This document shows, piece by piece, positions 6,832-12,223 of a DNA stretch of 12,223 bases. Both the position numbers and the translations under genes were made by a program. The notes below the pieces were generated by a model, which was not told the DNA's origin, did not search any database, and worked only from the letters and a program-made list of their open reading frames with translations. Numbering within the stretch: position 1 is the stretch's first letter; each line of letters starts with the position of its first letter. Origin of the DNA: Actinotalea sp. (GTDB taxonomy: Bacteria > Actinomycetota > Actinomycetes > Actinomycetales > Cellulomonadaceae). Location: contig JACIXM010000483.1 in the NCBI GenBank assembly GCA_014360395.1, positions 1-12,223 on the forward strand, read 5' to 3'.

Positions 6832-6850
6832 CGCACCAGGGTTTGGTGCG
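6832..6850. promoter_or_regulatory. Perfect 7-bp palindrome upstream of the nucleotidase, candidate operator
   Basis: CGCACCA (6832-6838) and TGGTGCG (6844-6850) form a perfect inverted repeat with a 5-bp spacer. On the minus strand it lies 18-19 bp before TAGCGT (complement of 6810-6815), a plausible -10 for the nucleotidase gene, so it would cover the -35 region. A regulator site is a reasonable reading; a hairpin is the alternative. No regulator is identifiable. Confidence 0.35.
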
Positions 6851-6895
6851 GACCTTAGGCGGAAGACCGTCAAGAGTTCACTTTGCGGATACCAA

Positions 6896-6927
6896 GGACC
6901 ACCATCCGAGACAGCGGGCCGTGGTCC
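6896..6927 (-). terminator. Candidate hairpin terminator after the SCP-like gene
   Basis: Perfect 7-bp inverted repeat GGACCAC (6896-6902) and GTGGTCC (6921-6927) with an 18-nt loop, starting nine bases after the stop codon of the SCP-like gene. In the minus-strand transcript it is followed by UUGGU, a weak U-rich run. The long loop makes this only a modest call, but the position suits termination of the gdhA-SCP unit. Confidence 0.35.
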
Positions 6928-6936
6928 GACCGACTG

Positions 6937-7314
6937 TCACCGCGGCCGCGCCGCCTGCAGCGGGAGCCACGGGCTCAGGTCGGCCCGCTCCCCGGACGCG
7001 CTGAGCCGGCCCGCCGCAGCGGCTTCCGTCCACGCCAGCCGGCCGGTGGCCAGCCCGAGCCAGGTCTGCGGGTCCGTCTCCACGACGTTCGGCGGGGTCC
7101 CCCGGGTGTGGCGCGGACCCGCGACCACCTGCACCGCGCCGTCGGGCGGCACGCGCACCTCCACCGCGTTGCCCGGGGCGACCGCGGCGAGCTCCTCCAG
7201 GGTGAACCGGACGGCGACGCGCACCGTCGCCCGCGGGGCGCCGTCGGCGTCGGCGAGCCAGGCCGCGAGCGCGGCGCGACCCTCGACCGGGTCCGTGCGA
7301 CGACGGGGCGGCAC
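6937..7314 (-). CDS. Sterol carrier family (SCP2-like, SCP_3) protein
   Basis: A 125-residue soluble protein starting at a GTG only 6 nt after gdhA, probably translated by coupling since no clear ribosome site precedes it. The sequence matches my recollection of the actinobacterial 'sterol carrier family protein' group: N-terminal [17 protein letters not shown], a central beta region ([49 protein letters not shown]), then [18 protein letters not shown], which resembles the SCP2/MDMPI C-terminal lobe, and a closing segment [13 protein letters not shown]. The ligand is unknown; these bacteria generally make no sterols, so 'sterol carrier' describes the fold only. Homologues are recalled close to purF in other actinobacteria. 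It is separated from purF here by the nucleotidase and a membrane gene. Confidence 0.8.
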   Translation of the reverse strand: MPPRRRTDPVEGRAALAAWLADADGAPRATVRVAVRFTLEELAAVAPGNAVEVRVPPDGAVQVVAGPRHTRGTPPNVVETDPQTWLGLATGRLAWTEAAAAGRLSASGERADLSPWLPLQAARPR

Positions 7315-7320
7315 GACGGG

Positions 7321-11204
<3,884 letters not shown>

Positions 11205-11240
11205 CGATCCCCTACCAGGTGGGCCCCACGGAACGCGGCC

Positions 11241-11246
11241 AGGGTA
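11241..11246 (-). promoter_or_regulatory. Candidate -10 box of purL, flanked by a 7-bp inverted repeat
   Basis: Minus-strand TACCCT fits TANNNT and would give a 5' leader of roughly 30 nt before the purL ATG. No convincing -35 is seen. Inverted arms CCAGGTG (11215-11221) and CACCTGG (11254-11260) flank it, which could be an operator for this divergent region or chance in GC-rich DNA. Confidence 0.3.
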
Positions 11247-11388
11247 CTCGGCGCACCTGGACCGCCGGCCGCCGTCTCACGCCTCCTGCCGACCACCCGG
11301 CGCAGCGCAGCGACGCCTTCGACGCGCCGGCCGGGACGAACGCTGCGTCCGACCGTGGTTGCCCAGGACCGTCGGGGAGGATGGGTCG

Positions 11389-12223
11389 GTGCGGATGGGG
11401 ACCAGCGGCCGGGGGTACCGGCGTGCCGCCGGCCCAGGAGGTGCTGCGCGCTCGCGTCGCGTCGTCGTCGGCGCAGTCGCCCTGCTGCTCCTCGTCGGGT
11501 GCGGACCTGCTGACCCCGACCGTGCGCCGCCGCAGCCCCCGCCGGCGGGTGGGACGACGGGTCCGAAGAGCTCGCCGGAGTCCCCGTCCCAGGGCCCACC
11601 CGGCGCGTCCGCCCCGCCGTCGCCGACGACGTCGGCCGACGAGGTGCGTCGCTCCGGTCAGGCCGTCACCGTGGGGGACACCACGCTCCACGTCCTCACC
11701 GGGTGGGGACCCGCTCCGGCGGACCTGGTCACCGAGGACGGTGCGCTGACCTTCTCCGTGCCGCTGCCACCCGATGCACCCGCCCCCGTGCCGAGCCCGT
11801 CGACGCAGGGCTCACCGACGCAGGGCTCACCGGCCTCCGCACCCCCGGCGATCCTCCTCGCCGGCCCGGGGGGCACGAGGGCGGAGGTCCTGGCGGACGG
11901 CACCGCGGTGCTGCGGGAGACCTCGGGCGCCGTCGTCGTGGGAGTCGTGGCCGACGGCGCGCGGCTGCACGCCACCGGCGACGGCGTGGTCGAGGTCGTC
12001 CGGCTGCCTCGCACCGACGGCGCCGATGGTGCCGCCGGCCGGGCCGCGCGCGTCGTCGTCGGGGGAGAGCCCGTCCTCTCCGCCGAGTGGGCCGACCGGG
12101 GGGACGAGGGCGGGCTGTCGCTCGTCGTGGTCCCACGCCCGTGGGTGCGGACGGCGGGCGCTGCGGGGGCCGAGGCGGTCTGGTCGGCGCTCGGCCGGCG
12201 CACCGCCCTGGGCACCGACGCCA
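11389..12223 (+). CDS. Secreted lipoprotein, probable DUF2599 family, C terminus beyond the window
   Basis: Open reading frame without a stop to the right edge (278 codons visible), so the gene is 3'-partial. GTG at 11389 is preferred because GGGGAGG (11374-11380) lies 8 nt upstream; an in-frame ATG follows at 11395. The N terminus is Arg-rich (RSRR), then a hydrophobic core VVVGAVALLLL and lipobox LVGC with Cys38, so the protein is exported and lipidated. Residues 39-85 are a Pro/Ser/Gly linker. A beta-rich domain follows (from about 86), interrupted by a Pro/Ser loop with two TQGSP repeats. The last visible segment, SLVVVPRPWVRTAGAAGAEAVW, then SALGRRTALGTDA, resembles the beginning of DUF2599 as I recall it; the diagnostic Cys/His-containing part lies outside. 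Function unknown. Divergent from purL. Confidence 0.75.
   Translation, partial: MRMGTSGRGYRRAAGPGGAARSRRVVVGAVALLLLVGCGPADPDRAPPQPPPAGGTTGPKSSPESPSQGPPGASAPPSPTTSADEVRRSGQAVTVGDTTLHVLTGWGPAPADLVTEDGALTFSVPLPPDAPAPVPSPSTQGSPTQGSPASAPPAILLAGPGGTRAEVLADGTAVLRETSGAVVVGVVADGARLHATGDGVVEVVRLPRTDGADGAAGRAARVVVGGEPVLSAEWADRGDEGGLSLVVVPRPWVRTAGAAGAEAVWSALGRRTALGTDA
11803..11832 (+). repeat. Perfect 15-bp tandem duplication in the lipoprotein gene
   Basis: ACGCAGGGCTCACCG occurs twice without a gap (11803-11817 and 11818-11832), encoding TQGSP twice inside a Pro/Ser-rich loop. The two copies are identical at the DNA level, so the duplication is recent or maintained by slippage. It keeps the reading frame. 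Confidence 0.95.

Noticed and set aside
2527..6858. A 1443-residue plus-strand open frame across purF and the nucleotidase
   Set aside because: It is antisense to four well-supported genes with full family motifs, has low-complexity Arg/Gly/Ala/Val/Asp composition, and arises from third-position GC bias. The same applies to plus-strand frames at 6883-9105 and 8784-11513.
6874..6896. PHO-box-like GTTCACT followed 11 bp later by GGATACC, upstream of the nucleotidase
   Set aside because: Only the first unit is a good match, the second matches at four of seven positions, and it runs on the strand opposite to the gene. A phosphate-control site would be attractive biologically but is not supported well enough.

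Overview
This is chromosomal DNA from a very GC-rich actinobacterium, most likely one of the Micrococcales (Cellulomonas or a relative). The evidence is strong G/C bias at third codon positions, frequent GTG starts, an Actinobacteria-typical DUF3073 protein next to purM, an actinobacterial holin-superfamily/DUF3618 membrane pair, and a sterol-carrier-like protein near purF. The genus is inferred from recalled similarity, not from a search. No tRNA, rRNA, CRISPR array, transposase, integrase or phage module is visible.

Layout: (a) Positions 119-810 on the plus strand hold two ATGA-overlapping genes for small membrane proteins, a holin-superfamily protein and a DUF3618 protein, followed by a GC-rich hairpin. 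(b) Positions 1062-1253 on the plus strand hold a 63-residue DUF3073 protein. It converges on purM, and a UUCG-capped terminator hairpin lies between them. (c) Positions 1388-11204 are one long minus-strand block. Read in the direction of transcription it holds purL, gdhA, an SCP2-like protein, a secreted 5'-nucleotidase, a two-helix membrane protein, purF and purM. (d) From 11389 to the right edge, divergent from purL, is the start of a gene for a secreted lipoprotein, probably of the DUF2599 family.

The minus-strand block is a purine and nitrogen neighbourhood. PurF (step 1), PurL (step 4) and PurM (step 5) belong to de novo IMP synthesis, and PurF and PurL both use glutamine as nitrogen donor. 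NADP-type glutamate dehydrogenase makes glutamate, the precursor of glutamine. The exported nucleotidase could recover nucleosides and phosphate from extracellular nucleotides. The block looks like several transcription units: purF-purM is tightly coupled (GTGA overlap), gdhA-SCP is tightly spaced (6 nt), and hairpins follow purL, the SCP gene and the nucleotidase. PurL is the small form that needs PurS and PurQ, and neither is encoded in the window.

I see no clearly new multi-gene system. The items most worth a second look are the small charge-polarised DUF3073 protein, a perfectly placed leaderless-promoter signature before the two-helix membrane protein, palindromes upstream of the nucleotidase and purL, the purF start without a Shine-Dalgarno sequence, and the unanchored proline-rich tail of the nucleotidase.
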